Shown in pieces: positions 53,555-63,830 of a stretch of DNA of 64,000 nucleotides (position 1 is the first letter of the stretch; each line of letters begins with the position of its first letter). The notes below the pieces were generated by a model. That model was not told the origin of the DNA and did not search any database. It saw only the letters and a program-made list of their open reading frames with translations. The DNA comes from Alphaproteobacteria bacterium. Its GTDB lineage: Bacteria > Pseudomonadota > Alphaproteobacteria > UBA2966. Made by a program: the position numbers and the translations under genes. The stretch covers positions 1 to 64,000 of the forward strand of contig JABIFY010000038.1 of the NCBI GenBank assembly GCA_018650465.1, read 5' to 3'.

Positions 53555-53666
53555 TTCACAACACCTCTGTTTCTGGTGGGCTGCAGGAAAACTCAAATGA
53601 CGCTAAATTACAAATGCACAATCAGATTGTTTCATCAGGGTACATTTTTCAGGACGAGGACAGAAA

Positions 53667-53694
53667 CCGGTTATTTCCCTGAGCGTATAACCGG
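53667..53694 (-). terminator. Possible terminator at the end of ntrC
   Basis: CCGGTTAT (53667-53674) and ATAACCGG (53687-53694) are 8-bp arms around a 12-base loop. The structure covers the last codons and stop of ntrC, and on the transcribed strand it is followed by TTTCTGT. Weak T-run, so the call is tentative. Confidence 0.4.
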
Positions 53695-55107
53695 AATATC
53701 CAACTCGCGAATTTTCTTACGTAATGTGTTTCTGTTCAAGCCTAAAAGACCGGCAGCCTTGATCTGATTGCCCCGGGTAGACTCCAGGGTGATGGAAATA
53801 AGCGGTCGCTCAATCTCGTGCAGGATGCGGTCATAGAGGCCATCTGGCGGCAGACCATCAGAATGGGCTGCAAAATATTTGTTCAGATGGCGCTCGACCG
53901 CCTCTCCCAGACTTTCGTTATCCAGACCGGCAATATCATGAGGCGTTGCGTTGGCCTCGGCAAGCTCCGAACGAATGACACCCACATCGATGGTATCTTC
54001 AGCGTAAAGTGCAGCCAGCCTGCGGATCAGGTTCTCCAACTCTCGCACGTTACCCGGCCAGGCATACTGACTGAGTTCATTGAAGGCTTCTGACGTCAAA
54101 TTTTTGAGAGGCAAACCCTCTTCAGCTGCCTGCGAGAGGAAATGCCTGGCAAGATCGGCAATGTCCTCAGCCCTGTCACGCAGAGACGGCAACCGCAGGG
54201 GGACAACGTTCAGGCGGTAAAACAAGTCTTCCCGGAACAACCCCTGTCGCACCAACTGGCGCAGATTTCGATTGGTCGCAGCCACAATACGTACATCAGT
54301 CCGAATAGGTACCCGCCCGCCAACTGTGGTGTATTCGCCCTGCTGCAAGACACGTAATAACCGGGTTTGGGCTTCAACTGGCATATCGCCGATTTCATCC
54401 AGGAACAAGGTGCCGGATTCGGCCTGCTCGAAACGCCCGACACCACGATTATTTGCCCCGGTGAAAGCACCTTTTTCGTGGCCAAACAATTCGCTTTCGA
54501 TCAGCTCGCGCGGAATAGCCGCCATGTTAACGGCCACAAAGGGGCCGCGCTTACGCTTGCCATAATCATGCAAGGCTTTGGCAACCAGTTCCTTACCTGT
54601 GCCGGATTCACCGCTGATCAAAACAGTAAGATCAGTGCTCATAAGACGTGCCAGCAACCGATAAATTTCCTGCATGGCAGCGGAACGACCGATCAGCGGC
54701 ATTTCCTCGTCTGTGTTTTCTTTGCTTTCAACGACACCTTTGGGGGTATTCAGGGCGCGTTCAACAACACCGGCCAATTCGATCAGATCAAAGGGCTTGG
54801 GTAAATATTCATAGGCGCCCCGTTCGGCGGCCTTGATTGCCGTCATCATGTTGTTTTGGGCGCTCATGACCAGGATTGGCAGTTCAGGCCGGGCCTTGCG
54901 CATTTGCGGCAGCAGGTCCAGGCCATTGCCGTCTGGCATCACCACGTCGGTGATAACCAGATCGCCTTCACCTTCGGAAACCCAACGCCACAAGGTCGAC
55001 GCATTGTCTGTTGTGCGCACATCATAACCACTGCGTCCCAGGGCTTGCTCCAGGACAGTGCGGATGGCCCGGTCATCATCGGCAACAAGGATTACCTTAT
55101 CGGTCAT
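53671..55107 (-). CDS. ntrC: Nitrogen regulation response regulator NtrC
   Basis: The 478-residue sigma-54 activator has a receiver domain ([13 protein letters not shown], phospho-Asp in [18 protein letters not shown]), an AAA+ domain with [19 protein letters not shown] and the sigma-54 contact loop GAFTGA in [13 protein letters not shown], and a Fis-type helix-turn-helix at the end ([23 protein letters not shown]). It is phosphorylated by NtrB under nitrogen limitation. It overlaps ntrB by four bases. In many relatives ntrYX follows; here a metalloprotease gene does. Confidence 0.97.
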   Translation of the reverse strand: MTDKVILVADDDRAIRTVLEQALGRSGYDVRTTDNASTLWRWVSEGEGDLVITDVVMPDGNGLDLLPQMRKARPELPILVMSAQNNMMTAIKAAERGAYEYLPKPFDLIELAGVVERALNTPKGVVESKENTDEEMPLIGRSAAMQEIYRLLARLMSTDLTVLISGESGTGKELVAKALHDYGKRKRGPFVAVNMAAIPRELIESELFGHEKGAFTGANNRGVGRFEQAESGTLFLDEIGDMPVEAQTRLLRVLQQGEYTTVGGRVPIRTDVRIVAATNRNLRQLVRQGLFREDLFYRLNVVPLRLPSLRDRAEDIADLARHFLSQAAEEGLPLKNLTSEAFNELSQYAWPGNVRELENLIRRLAALYAEDTIDVGVIRSELAEANATPHDIAGLDNESLGEAVERHLNKYFAAHSDGLPPDGLYDRILHEIERPLISITLESTRGNQIKAAGLLGLNRNTLRKKIRELDIPVIRSGK

Positions 55108-56246
55108 GATAAATCCTCGTCGACCTGATCAAATGGTGTGCCGGGAGGGCACATAGGCAGGCGCAAACGGAAGGAGGTTTTTTTCGGCTGTGATTCAAAT
55201 TCGATGATACCACCGTGATCACGAACCGTTTTTGCCACCAGAGCCAACCCCAGTCCGGTACCACCAGGCTTGTTGGTCACAAAGGCTTCAAACAGATGGT
55301 GGCGAAGTTCGTCGGAAATACCCTTGCCGTTGTCCTGGATGGAAACTTCAAGAGGCAGGTTTACCCGATCCAAACTGCCGGGTACTGCAATGCGAACGCC
55401 TTGGCGATAGGCAGTGCCCAGGGTAATTTCACCGCCGCCCTCGGTCCCGATCGCCTCCGCAGCATTCTTCACCAGGTTAAGCAGGGCTTGCAATAGTTTG
55501 TCCCTGTTGCCGAGAACCGGTGGCAGAGACGGGTCGAACCGGGCAACAAATCGCATGCCTTTTGCAAAGCCATTTTCACCCAGACGCCGGATATGATCGA
55601 GGACTTCGTGGATGTTAACCGCGCCGCGTTCCAGGGCGCGTTCATCCGAGAATTTGTCCATATCATCAACGATGCCACAGATCCGGTCGGTTTCATCACA
55701 AATCAAACGCGTCAGCTCCTGATCCTCGGGCCGGACATTTTGCTCGATCAATTGCGCTGCACCGCGAATACCAGACAGGGGGTTTTTGATTTCGTGGGCC
55801 AGTACCGCAGCCATCCCCATCACAGACCGGGCCGCGCCCTGATGATTGAGTTGACGGTCCATGGTTTCTGCCATACTGCGTCGCTGCAAGGTAATCAACA
55901 CCCAACCAGGTCGCTCGTTCAGGGGCACGCCCTGCATGTCGACGTGCTGCGTCCCGGTACGTGGGGTGGAAAGCTCAACGCCGTGCTCTGCAACACTGAT
56001 TTCCTGTTCCCGGACCTGATTGGCAAGGGCATTCAAGGGGCTGTCGTAATGGACAAGTTCGGCCAGGGTCTGACTGCAAATGAAGGTCCGGCCTGCGCCA
56101 AAAAACTGTTCTGTTGCCGGATTGACGAAACGAATATATCCAGCCTCATCCATCACCAAAACAGGGTCTGGCAGGGCAAAAAGAATAGTTTCGGAAGGCA
56201 GGTCTTCTACATCTGACGTCGGGATCGCTGTAACTTTGGCGACCAT
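55104..56246 (-). CDS. ntrB: Nitrogen regulation histidine kinase NtrB
   Basis: The 380-residue cytosolic kinase has a PAS domain ([30 protein letters not shown]), the phospho-His in [24 protein letters not shown], the N box [10 protein letters not shown] and the ATP lid [18 protein letters not shown] with [19 protein letters not shown]. It phosphorylates NtrC and is controlled by PII proteins. Its start overlaps the dusB stop by one base, so dusB-ntrB-ntrC is one operon. Confidence 0.97.
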   Translation of the reverse strand: MVAKVTAIPTSDVEDLPSETILFALPDPVLVMDEAGYIRFVNPATEQFFGAGRTFICSQTLAELVHYDSPLNALANQVREQEISVAEHGVELSTPRTGTQHVDMQGVPLNERPGWVLITLQRRSMAETMDRQLNHQGAARSVMGMAAVLAHEIKNPLSGIRGAAQLIEQNVRPEDQELTRLICDETDRICGIVDDMDKFSDERALERGAVNIHEVLDHIRRLGENGFAKGMRFVARFDPSLPPVLGNRDKLLQALLNLVKNAAEAIGTEGGGEITLGTAYRQGVRIAVPGSLDRVNLPLEVSIQDNGKGISDELRHHLFEAFVTNKPGGTGLGLALVAKTVRDHGGIIEFESQPKKTSFRLRLPMCPPGTPFDQVDEDLS

Positions 56247-57280
56247 CAGGCAGCTTCCAGTTCCAACAGTCCCTGGAAATATTCATCGAACAGGCGGCGC
56301 ACCTCTTTCGGATCGTCGGCATTGTTCACACCATTGCGGAACACTGCCGAATCCGGCAAGCCTTTGGTGTACCAGCCAACATGTTTACGTGACGCACGAT
56401 TGCCGATGACAAGACCATAATGTTCCAGCATATCTTCATAGTGACCGCTGACCGTATCGTACATTTCCTGCAAACCCGGTCCTGGCAGATGTTCCCCGGT
56501 TTTAAGATAGTGCGCGACCTGATTGGGAAACCAGGGACGGCCGTAGGTCCCGCGACCGATCATCACGCCATCAGCACCTGATTGTCGCAAACACTCCGCC
56601 GCATCTTCGACCTGAACAATGTCACCGTTTGCAATCAAAGGCAGTGACGTCACTTCCTTGACCGTTCGGATAAAACGCCAGTCCGCATGGCCGCGATACA
56701 TTTGACAACGTGTACGTCCATGCACAGTCAGCATCTGTATACCGCTGTCCTCGGCGATCCGTGCAAGCTCGGGTGCGTTGCGGGTGTCATCGTCCCAGCC
56801 CGTGCGCATTTTCAGGGTAACCGGCAAATCAACGGCTTTAACCACGGCATCCAGAATGGCACCAGCCAGTTTAAGATCCTTCATCAAGGCGGACCCGGCA
56901 TAGCCATTTACAACTTTCCGAGCCGGACAGCCCATGTTGATGTCGATGATGGTGGCACCACGATCAGCGTTCAATCGAGCGGCTTCTGCCATCAATTCAG
57001 GCTGGGTTCCCGCCAGCTGGACCGCCATGGGATATTCATCTGCGCTGGTGGTTGCCATCTTCATCGTGCGCTTGTTCTGATAGATCATGGCCTGACTGGC
57101 GATCATTTCAGACATCACCAGCCCCGCGCCATAGCCAGACACCAGCTTGCGAAACGGCAAATCAGACACGCCTGACATGGGGGCAAGCAAAACAGGATCT
57201 GTGATCGTTACAGGGCCTACCTGAATGGGCTTCAATTGGCTCTGGATATCAGATACAGGACTAATTTCAGATGTGGACAT
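56246..57280 (-). CDS. dusB: tRNA-dihydrouridine synthase DusB (NifR3)
   Basis: The 344-residue FMN enzyme reduces uridines in the tRNA D-loop. It begins the barrel with TDPVLLAPMSGVSDLPFRKLVSGYG, has AVQLAGTQPELMAEAARL, the catalytic Cys in INMGCPARKVVNGYAGSALMKD, and VHGRTRCQMYRGHADWRFI and NGDIVQVEDAAECLRQSGADGVMIGRGTYGRPWF. The place before ntrBC gave it the name nifR3. It heads the operon. Confidence 0.96.
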   Translation of the reverse strand: MSTSEISPVSDIQSQLKPIQVGPVTITDPVLLAPMSGVSDLPFRKLVSGYGAGLVMSEMIASQAMIYQNKRTMKMATTSADEYPMAVQLAGTQPELMAEAARLNADRGATIIDINMGCPARKVVNGYAGSALMKDLKLAGAILDAVVKAVDLPVTLKMRTGWDDDTRNAPELARIAEDSGIQMLTVHGRTRCQMYRGHADWRFIRTVKEVTSLPLIANGDIVQVEDAAECLRQSGADGVMIGRGTYGRPWFPNQVAHYLKTGEHLPGPGLQEMYDTVSGHYEDMLEHYGLVIGNRASRKHVGWYTKGLPDSAVFRNGVNNADDPKEVRRLFDEYFQGLLELEAA

Positions 57281-57400
57281 GACTATTCTATTTGCAATAA
57301 TGGAAAATGCTGAAAATTTGGGCAGATACTATGTGATTGCGATCAGCCAGGCAAGCAAAGGTCCCGCGGCTTGTGCCAATAAATATCCGGCCCTGATCTC

Positions 57401-57994
57401 TTACTCTTCAAGTTTTTCCCGCAGCAGATCGACGCGGTCGCAACCCCAAAATATTTCACCCTCATGGACGAACGACGGGACACCAAAGATGCCCTGTTGA
57501 TCAGCTTCGGCCTTCAGATCGTCATGAATTATGAGGCCTTCGCCTTGCAGAAAGGGGCGATACCCGTCTGAATTGGCACCGACTTCGGCCAGCACGGCTT
57601 CGATGGCGTCGACATCATCAATTTCAAGAATATGGTTCCAGAAGCGATAGAAGACGGCATCATTGTAAGCCCTGAAGACTTCCGGGCCGTGATTTTGGGC
57701 ATATAGCATGCCGATATTGGCCGGGCGGGAATCGTACACCTTGCGCGGCCCCTTGATTGTAAGATTACGTTTGTTGGCGAAGCGGCGCATGTCCATGTAG
57801 GCATATTTCACCTTGCGCCATTGCGTCTCTGAACGCTCCTCTACCGAGCCCAGAAATGAAGGAATATCCAACGTATAGGGCCGCCAAACGACCTCCAGAT
57901 CAAAATCCTTCTCCAGATCATAGGCAAGCTGAACTGCCAGGTAGGCGTAGGGACTTTTGTAATCTGTATAGTGGAAAACGCGTTTTTTACTCAA
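57401..57994 (-). CDS. DsbA-family / 2-hydroxychromene-2-carboxylate isomerase-like protein
   Basis: The protein, about 197 residues, has the thioredoxin-like DsbA/kappa-GST fold: HYTDYKSPYAYLAVQLAYDLEKDF, then FRAYNDAVFYRFWNHILEIDDVDAIEAVLAEVG and GIFGVPSFVHEGEIFWGCDRVDLLREKL. The CxxC of thiol oxidases is replaced by SPYA, as in glutathione-dependent HCCA isomerases of naphthalene breakdown. No such pathway is nearby. TTG at 57994, 8 bases after AAGGAG, is preferred over the GTG at 58000. Confidence 0.82.
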   Translation of the reverse strand: MSKKRVFHYTDYKSPYAYLAVQLAYDLEKDFDLEVVWRPYTLDIPSFLGSVEERSETQWRKVKYAYMDMRRFANKRNLTIKGPRKVYDSRPANIGMLYAQNHGPEVFRAYNDAVFYRFWNHILEIDDVDAIEAVLAEVGANSDGYRPFLQGEGLIIHDDLKAEADQQGIFGVPSFVHEGEIFWGCDRVDLLREKLEE

Positions 57995-58050
57995 CTGCAC
58001 TACTCCTTGTATGGTTCGGAATACACAAGTTCAGACTTCTTTATGCTTCC

Positions 58051-59277
58051 TCACCGCCCTCGCGCAATGACTTCAACACCATTTTCGATCAGGTCGCCAG
58101 GATGGACAATAACCTGGTCTCCTGCGACCAGCCCCGAGGTTACTTCTGCCCAAAGCCCGTTGACGTGTTCGATCTTCAAGGGCTTCAGCTCGACCCTCTT
58201 ATCGACAACCGAATAGACGGCCCAATTGTCCCCTTCCCGGAACAAGGCACTCATGGGCACACGAAGAACTTCAGGCGCGCGCCAGACCACTATTCTGGTT
58301 TCGACCCGAAAGCCATGTCCCAGGCGTTGCCAGGCAGCTGCTTCACCTTCAAAGTCGACCAGCACATTGACGCGTTGTTCTTCTATGCCCAAAGCGGAAG
58401 TTTTGGTGAAACCTGTTGGCTCAACCCGACGCACGACGCCGTTTAGCGCTTTTTCACCACCCCAGCCTTCGATCAGCACGGCATCACCAACAGTGACACG
58501 CACGGCGTCCGAGGATAGCAAATCCACAACGATTTCCAGATTTTTCGGGTCGCCAATCTCCAGCAACGGCGCTCCAGCCGCGACAACACTCTCGCTCTTT
58601 TGCATGATATGCAAAACCTGGCCATTGACGGGTGCCTTTACCTGAACACAACAGTTGGCTGCCCGACTTGCGGTGCTGCCCGGATCAATTAATCGGGCAC
58701 GGGCGCTTTGAAGCTCATAATCGCGTACACGCAGCGCAGCTTTGGCCGTTGAAACAGCCGCTTCAGTCGTTTTGACAGTTAGTTGGTTGCGCTCCAGGGC
58801 CCTTCTGGAAATCGTGCCCCGCTTGACCAGGGCATCTGCCCGGGCCAAATCCGCTCGCGCGAAGTCCAGCTCTGCTTCAATCCGCTTCAGTTCAGCATTG
58901 GCCAACGCCCGACCGGCCTGCGCCGCCTTGACTGTGGCTTCTGCCTGCGCGTGTGAGCGTACATCCAGAAAGGCAGGGTCACTGGGTTCAATGGCCGCCA
59001 ACAGGGTTTTCCCCGCTTCGACTTTGTCCCCGATTTCGACCGGTACCCGCAGTTTCCTGCCAGAGACAGGAGATGACACGACATAGACATGCTTGACCCG
59101 CGTTTTTCCTTCCGCATCAATAGTGACCCTCATGGGCCCCACTTCAACCGGTTCCAGGTCGACGGCAACTGGCTTGGGCTGGAAGGCAACGGCAAGACTG
59201 CCACCAACGACGATGATCAGAACCAGATAGACAAATCGCCTCAGCCAATTTGATTTTTTTTGTATGCCCATGGTCAT
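58051..59277 (-). CDS. HlyD-type periplasmic adaptor of an ABC exporter
   Basis: The 408-residue membrane fusion protein has one N-terminal membrane anchor (FVYLVLIIVVGGSLAVAF), a lipoyl-like part (VSSPVSGRKLRVPVEIGDKVEAGKTLL), an alpha-helical hairpin (about 95-195) and beta-barrel segments (VKAPVNGQVLHIMQKSESVVAAG, TSGLVAGDQVIVHPGDLIENGVEV). It should link the permease to the periplasm or outer membrane. It overlaps the permease stop by four bases and is the last gene of the operon. Confidence 0.92.
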   Translation of the reverse strand: MTMGIQKKSNWLRRFVYLVLIIVVGGSLAVAFQPKPVAVDLEPVEVGPMRVTIDAEGKTRVKHVYVVSSPVSGRKLRVPVEIGDKVEAGKTLLAAIEPSDPAFLDVRSHAQAEATVKAAQAGRALANAELKRIEAELDFARADLARADALVKRGTISRRALERNQLTVKTTEAAVSTAKAALRVRDYELQSARARLIDPGSTASRAANCCVQVKAPVNGQVLHIMQKSESVVAAGAPLLEIGDPKNLEIVVDLLSSDAVRVTVGDAVLIEGWGGEKALNGVVRRVEPTGFTKTSALGIEEQRVNVLVDFEGEAAAWQRLGHGFRVETRIVVWRAPEVLRVPMSALFREGDNWAVYSVVDKRVELKPLKIEHVNGLWAEVTSGLVAGDQVIVHPGDLIENGVEVIARGR

Positions 59278-61637
59278 TCCCTCGTCTTCAAAACGGCAAT
59301 CAGGTCAAAATTATCGATACGGCGGCGCACAATAAGGCCGGACAGCACAGATGCGATGATAACGGTCAGTACAGATGTGGCATAGGTTGATGTTTCGATG
59401 AACATGGGAATACGAAACAGGTCTGTTTGCATGCTGGCCGTCATAAGATGAGCAAGCCCCAAACCAAGAACACAGCCCGGCAGCAGTGCCGCCAGTGTCA
59501 AGATACCCAATTCTCCCAGAAGGATGTAGGACACTTCGCCTCGCGTGAAGCCTAACACACGCAGGGAAGCCAGTTCCCTGCCCCGTTCAGACAGCGATAT
59601 CCGGGCACTGTTATAGACCACGCCAAAAGCGATTATTCCGCCAAACAGAACGTAAAATGACATCATAATATCAAGGGTTTCTGCCATTGTATTTCGAAAT
59701 GTAATTAAGGCTGCGGTTTGCAGGGTTACGCCGGCAACGCCGGGCGTGTCTTTCAATTGACGGTACAGCTGATCTGCGCGTGCCGCATCAATCTGCAAAT
59801 AGGCGCCAGAACGTAAATCGCCCTCCCCCATCAAACGATTAAGGGCCTTCAACTGCATATAGGCAGGTGCGCCAATATATTCCTCAACCAGTGCCGTTAC
59901 CGGTACTTCCCGCGTATATCGACGCCCCTGAAGTGCCTCAACCGTAACGCGGTCGCCCCGCACCACGTCCAGCTTCTTCGCCAAAGTGGTTGAAAGAACA
60001 AGGCCATGGTCAGGCATTGAAATCGGTGTCAGGTCCAGGTCCAGGACCCGGTGCAGGATAGTGTGTGTTTCAAGACCAGTGATCCCGGCGCGTTCTGTTT
60101 TGCTGCCCTTGTGCAGTTTTACTGCAATGGCCCGCCAGGGTTCGGCATACAGGACGCCAGGCATGGCGCGGATTTCAGTAATGCTTCGGGGGGTGGTGGC
60201 TTCATTGAAGACAACGGTTACGTCCTGCCGTTGGCCGTTATGGAAAATAGATTCGATCATATGCTCGATCGCATCGTAAAAGAACAAAGAGGCCACGAGG
60301 ATTGCCACCGACATGGAAATTCCCAGCATTGTTAACCCGGTCCGCAGTGGCCAGCGCCCGATATGGCGGAAAATCATCAGGGTAGGCTGGCTCAACAAAC
60401 GAGTCAGGCCAAGGGCTGCAAGGACGCCGCGCCCGTAAACCGTTGGTGGTGCAGGTTGCATGGCAACAGCCGGGGCCAGGACGACGGCTTTGCGGATGGC
60501 CGTCAGGGCACCACCTGCAGCGGCACCGAGGGAAACCAGGGCGGCGACCGCGAAAACCTGGTAGTCCAGATGGAAATACAACACCGGAAAGCGAAAGAAT
60601 TCGCCGTAAAGCGTCGTGATGGCCCGGCCAAACCAGGCACCCGTGCCAAAGCCAAGCAACACGCCGATTACGGCGATCATCAGCACCAACTTCAGGTAAT
60701 GCCCTCCGATAGCGGCATTACTGTAGCCAAAGGCCTTAAAGAGGCCAATTTGTTCCCTTTCTGTCGCAATAATGCGCGAAATCACGACATTTAGCAGGAA
60801 CGCGGCAACTGCCAGGAAAATGGGCGGCACGATGCGACCCATGGCATCAAGTTGCTTCATTTCGTTGGCAATGTAGGCGTTGGAAACCTGGTCCTTGCGC
60901 GCGATTGCCCCGGCACCTCCATAGGGCTCAAGAATACGATCAAGTTCGGCAATAACCTTTTCCGTAGCAGCCGAAGGAAACAATGTCAGAACAACGTCGT
61001 TGAAGGCATCGTCGAGATCAAATGCCGCCGCCATAGCTTTTCTGTTCAACCACAGCACACCGAACCGCTTGTCATCGGGCATCAGGGCGCCCGGTCCCAT
61101 GGCATAAATATATTCCGGCGACATGCCGACACCGACAATTTCCAGTTTTTGGCGATAACCATTGATTACGGCACTGATGGTGTGGCCCGGACCCAATTTG
61201 TGGGCGTCGGCAAAGGCATCTGACAGAATGATTTCCGACTTGCGGTCGGGTTCCGGCCAGCGGCCTTCCCGCAGCAAGACATTATTCAAAGCACCGCTCA
61301 GGGCTGGCGGCAGTGAAATCAGTAGTCCCGAAACCGGCTCGTTCATACCGACCACATCCAGGGTCGCACCGGCAACCACGCGACTCTCCGCCTTTTTGAT
61401 ACCCGGAATTTCCCGGATATGATCCAAAACCGATTTCGGTGCCCGCTTCAGGCTGGCAAAGACATTGGCGAAGTTTTGGCGCTCATAGTAGGCATTTTTG
61501 GTTACCTGCAACGATGTCAGCGTCCCAAACGACATCACAACCGTTGAAACACCGCAGGCGATGACAACAGCGATGGCGATAGCCTGGCCCCGAATATGCC
61601 AGAGATCACGGAACAGTTTTTTATCCAGTGCCCGCAT
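59274..61637 (-). CDS. FtsX-type ABC transporter permease
   Basis: The 787-residue permease has an N-terminal membrane segment (GQAIAIAVVIACGVSTVVMSFGTL), a large periplasmic part, an FtsX core at about 265-390 (FLAVAAFLLNVVISRIIATEREQIGLFKAFGYSNAAIGGHYLKLVLMIAV), a second anchor near 435-450 and a second FtsX core at about 665-780 (ISLSERGRELASLRVLGFTRGEVSYILLGELGIL). Such MacB/Lol-like machines move lipids, lipoproteins or peptides mechanically. The cargo is unknown. It starts 9 bases after the ATPase gene. Confidence 0.92.
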   Translation of the reverse strand: MRALDKKLFRDLWHIRGQAIAIAVVIACGVSTVVMSFGTLTSLQVTKNAYYERQNFANVFASLKRAPKSVLDHIREIPGIKKAESRVVAGATLDVVGMNEPVSGLLISLPPALSGALNNVLLREGRWPEPDRKSEIILSDAFADAHKLGPGHTISAVINGYRQKLEIVGVGMSPEYIYAMGPGALMPDDKRFGVLWLNRKAMAAAFDLDDAFNDVVLTLFPSAATEKVIAELDRILEPYGGAGAIARKDQVSNAYIANEMKQLDAMGRIVPPIFLAVAAFLLNVVISRIIATEREQIGLFKAFGYSNAAIGGHYLKLVLMIAVIGVLLGFGTGAWFGRAITTLYGEFFRFPVLYFHLDYQVFAVAALVSLGAAAGGALTAIRKAVVLAPAVAMQPAPPTVYGRGVLAALGLTRLLSQPTLMIFRHIGRWPLRTGLTMLGISMSVAILVASLFFYDAIEHMIESIFHNGQRQDVTVVFNEATTPRSITEIRAMPGVLYAEPWRAIAVKLHKGSKTERAGITGLETHTILHRVLDLDLTPISMPDHGLVLSTTLAKKLDVVRGDRVTVEALQGRRYTREVPVTALVEEYIGAPAYMQLKALNRLMGEGDLRSGAYLQIDAARADQLYRQLKDTPGVAGVTLQTAALITFRNTMAETLDIMMSFYVLFGGIIAFGVVYNSARISLSERGRELASLRVLGFTRGEVSYILLGELGILTLAALLPGCVLGLGLAHLMTASMQTDLFRIPMFIETSTYATSVLTVIIASVLSGLIVRRRIDNFDLIAVLKTRE

Positions 61638-61646
61638 GATTGCCCG

Positions 61647-62396
61647 TCACCAATGAATATCGTTGACAGGTGTACGCTGCGCATTGCTGCGCTGTTCAGT
61701 CACGCGACCGTCGCCAAAGACCACGACCCGGTCCGCGAAATCTGCAATTGCAGCGTTATGTGTGATGACAGCTGTGGTCGTGCCCAGTTCCCGGTTTACC
61801 CGCTCTATGGCTTCCAGCACACCGATGCCGGTCTTGCTGTCGAGGGCGCCAGTGGGTTCATCACACAACAGGACTTGCGGTCGTTTGGCTATGGCCCGGG
61901 CCACGGCCACCCGTTGTTGTTCACCGCCTGACAGCTGGGCCGGAAAATGATTCAGACGTTGCCCCAACCCGACCATTTCCAATGCTTCGGCCGGGGTCAT
62001 GGGATCATCGGCAATCTCAGTAACCAGGGCGACATTTTCACGCGCCGTCAGACTGGGAATGAGGTTATAAAATTGAAAAACAAAACCGATATGATCACGC
62101 CGATAGCTGGTCAAATCCCGGTCGTTGAGGGCGATCAGATCCGTGTCATGAAACCGTACCTGCCCATCAGTTGGCGTATCCAGGCCACCAATGATGTTCA
62201 GAAAAGTGGATTTGCCGCTGCCGGATGGTCCCAGCAGAACAATCAATTCTCCCTTGTGAAAATCCAGATCAATGCCCTGCAAGGCGTGAATTTCCGTTTC
62301 ACCACTGGGATAAACTTTGGTCAGTCCACGGATATAAAAAGTCGTTGCATCAGCCTTTGACGCCTCGTCGGATGACAAGGACGCCAGCTCCGTCAT
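61647..62396 (-). CDS. ABC transporter ATPase, MacB/LolD type
   Basis: The 249-residue ATPase has Walker A in [20 protein letters not shown], the Q loop [20 protein letters not shown], the signature [19 protein letters not shown] and Walker [53 protein letters not shown] matches exporters paired with FtsX permeases. Its ATG overlaps the stop of the upstream unknown gene, so that gene belongs to the system. Confidence 0.95.
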   Translation of the reverse strand: MTELASLSSDEASKADATTFYIRGLTKVYPSGETEIHALQGIDLDFHKGELIVLLGPSGSGKSTFLNIIGGLDTPTDGQVRFHDTDLIALNDRDLTSYRRDHIGFVFQFYNLIPSLTARENVALVTEIADDPMTPAEALEMVGLGQRLNHFPAQLSGGEQQRVAVARAIAKRPQVLLCDEPTGALDSKTGIGVLEAIERVNRELGTTTAVITHNAAIADFADRVVVFGDGRVTEQRSNAQRTPVNDIHW

Positions 62397-62896
62397 TTGC
62401 TTTCAGACTCTGACTTGAGTTTGGCCAGCGCGTCATTCAATTCATCGAGGTTGGAGACAGTTTCGTCTTCCTCTTCTTCGAAAGGAAATTCTTCTTCAGC
62501 CTCTTCATAAGGCCAGTTCATGCGCCAGATATTGCTCCCATCCGGCGTGACCTCACCGGCCTCCACACGTTCCCAGCAACGGTCACTGATAACCTTTACA
62601 TACAACAGCACCATGGGTCGCAGAAAACCGGGATCGACGATGTAACGGGGGCTATGGATACGGTGCTCAATGGCAACCCGATTGTTTTCCACAAAAATGA
62701 ACAGATCATCGATCAGGGTTTTGGCTTCCAGAATCGTTGGCAGAAGCGGAATGGCGTCCCGCAGTACCAAATAGATCAGGTTGGCATAGCGTTCGGTTCT
62801 GGGGTCAAATTCCAGACGCCGGACAAGATCATAGAAATAGACCGCATCCTTTTCGTTCAGCTGTTGCAGCGCCGGTTCAATCAATCGTCTATGCAC
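62393..62896 (-). CDS. Unrecognised protein at the head of the ABC exporter operon
   Basis: I do not recognise the family. The roughly 167-residue soluble protein starts at GTG 62896, 7 bases after AGGGAG (a GTG at 62929 is also open). The body is helical with [53 protein letters not shown] and a hydrophobic [21 protein letters not shown]. The tail is very acidic ([27 protein letters not shown]). Overlap with the ATPase gene suggests a cytosolic accessory or regulatory role, which is an inference. Confidence 0.7.
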   Translation of the reverse strand: MHRRLIEPALQQLNEKDAVYFYDLVRRLEFDPRTERYANLIYLVLRDAIPLLPTILEAKTLIDDLFIFVENNRVAIEHRIHSPRYIVDPGFLRPMVLLYVKVISDRCWERVEAGEVTPDGSNIWRMNWPYEEAEEEFPFEEEEDETVSNLDELNDALAKLKSESESK

Positions 62897-63020
62897 ACAT
62901 TCACTCCCTGGCCCTGGCTGAGCCTTCACCCAGGGAATTTTTCGCTATGGAGCGTATATTGGCGTAACAAACGATGTTTTCAAAGCGACCAGAGGTCGCA
63001 GGTAGGATTTATCGCCAGTT

Positions 63021-63713
63021 CTATTTCACCCGGTAATTCAAGGGCAGAAAAAACATATGATCCTGGCTTTGACCAACCCTGGCATGGCAGGCCCCACAAT
63101 ATTCGACATTTTCATCACCCTCGCCATTGGTTTCGCCAATGAAACTGCCGTCCGGCAGATACATGACATATTTCCAGTCGCCAAATTCGGGTTTGAATCC
63201 CTTTTGCATTTTTTCCATCAAGAACAAGGGGCCCGGATAAATTTCACCGCTTTTCAGCACCGTAAAGCTATCCTTTGCCAACACTGATCCTACTGGCATA
63301 ATTCCAGATTTCTCATATTTAACATAAGCTTGTGATTTTTTATTCGTGTAATTATTCAGGTATCTGTCCCCGTGTTCGGTCGATTCGTAAGGGGCTATGT
63401 TATAGCGTTTCCAACTCAGATATTTGCTGGCCGAAGTATCATCCGTTTGCGAAAATGCAGCTGCCATTTCTCCTTTCACGCTGTCATAGGCCTTTTGGGC
63501 AGCTTTGGGGTTCAATCCATGCGCTGCGTCAGGTGCCTTGATATGGCCGGGGGCACAGGGGTTAAGGGGATTACTGGCCTCAGGTTTCTTCGCCGCACAA
63601 GGGTTTTTTGCCTGTCCAATTGCTGGAGTCGTTGCGGATAGAGCGACACTGATGGCCAAAACTGAAACGGCTGCTACAGAACATACAAATTTGTTCGTCC
63701 CCGACTCAAACAT
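63021..63713 (-). CDS. Cytochrome P460 family protein
   Basis: The 230-residue periplasmic protein has a signal peptide (FVCSVAAVSVLAISVALSATTPAIGQA). The P460 fold is in YLSWKRYNIAPYESTEHGDRYLNNYTNKKSQAYVKYEKSGIMPVGSVLAKDSF, then GPLFLMEKMQKGF and WKYVMYLPDGSF. The haem site is YCGACHARVGQSQDHMFFLP near the end. Two repeats with NPC (AKNPCAAKKPEASNPLNPCAPGH) lie after the signal. P460 proteins of ammonia oxidisers convert hydroxylamine; many others have no known substrate. The cross-linking Lys was not located with certainty. GGGAGG precedes the ATG at 6 bases. It may be transcribed separately from the ABC operon, about 125 bases downstream. Confidence 0.9.
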   Translation of the reverse strand: MFESGTNKFVCSVAAVSVLAISVALSATTPAIGQAKNPCAAKKPEASNPLNPCAPGHIKAPDAAHGLNPKAAQKAYDSVKGEMAAAFSQTDDTSASKYLSWKRYNIAPYESTEHGDRYLNNYTNKKSQAYVKYEKSGIMPVGSVLAKDSFTVLKSGEIYPGPLFLMEKMQKGFKPEFGDWKYVMYLPDGSFIGETNGEGDENVEYCGACHARVGQSQDHMFFLPLNYRVK

Positions 63714-63789
63714 CTAAAACCTCCCGACAATAAGATAAATCACTAAAATTAATGTGGGAAAGTTCTCCAGCAGAACCATTCAAGTGTCG

Positions 63790-63803
63790 TCACGCTTGCG
63801 TGA
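63790..63803. repeat. Short inverted repeat upstream of ispD
   Basis: TCACGC (63790-63795) and GCGTGA (63798-63803) flank TT, 27 bases before the ispD start in the gap divergent from the P460 gene. It may be a regulator site; there is no further support. Confidence 0.25.
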
Positions 63804-63830
63804 GTCATTACTGCGCCGTAGGTTGCTGAA

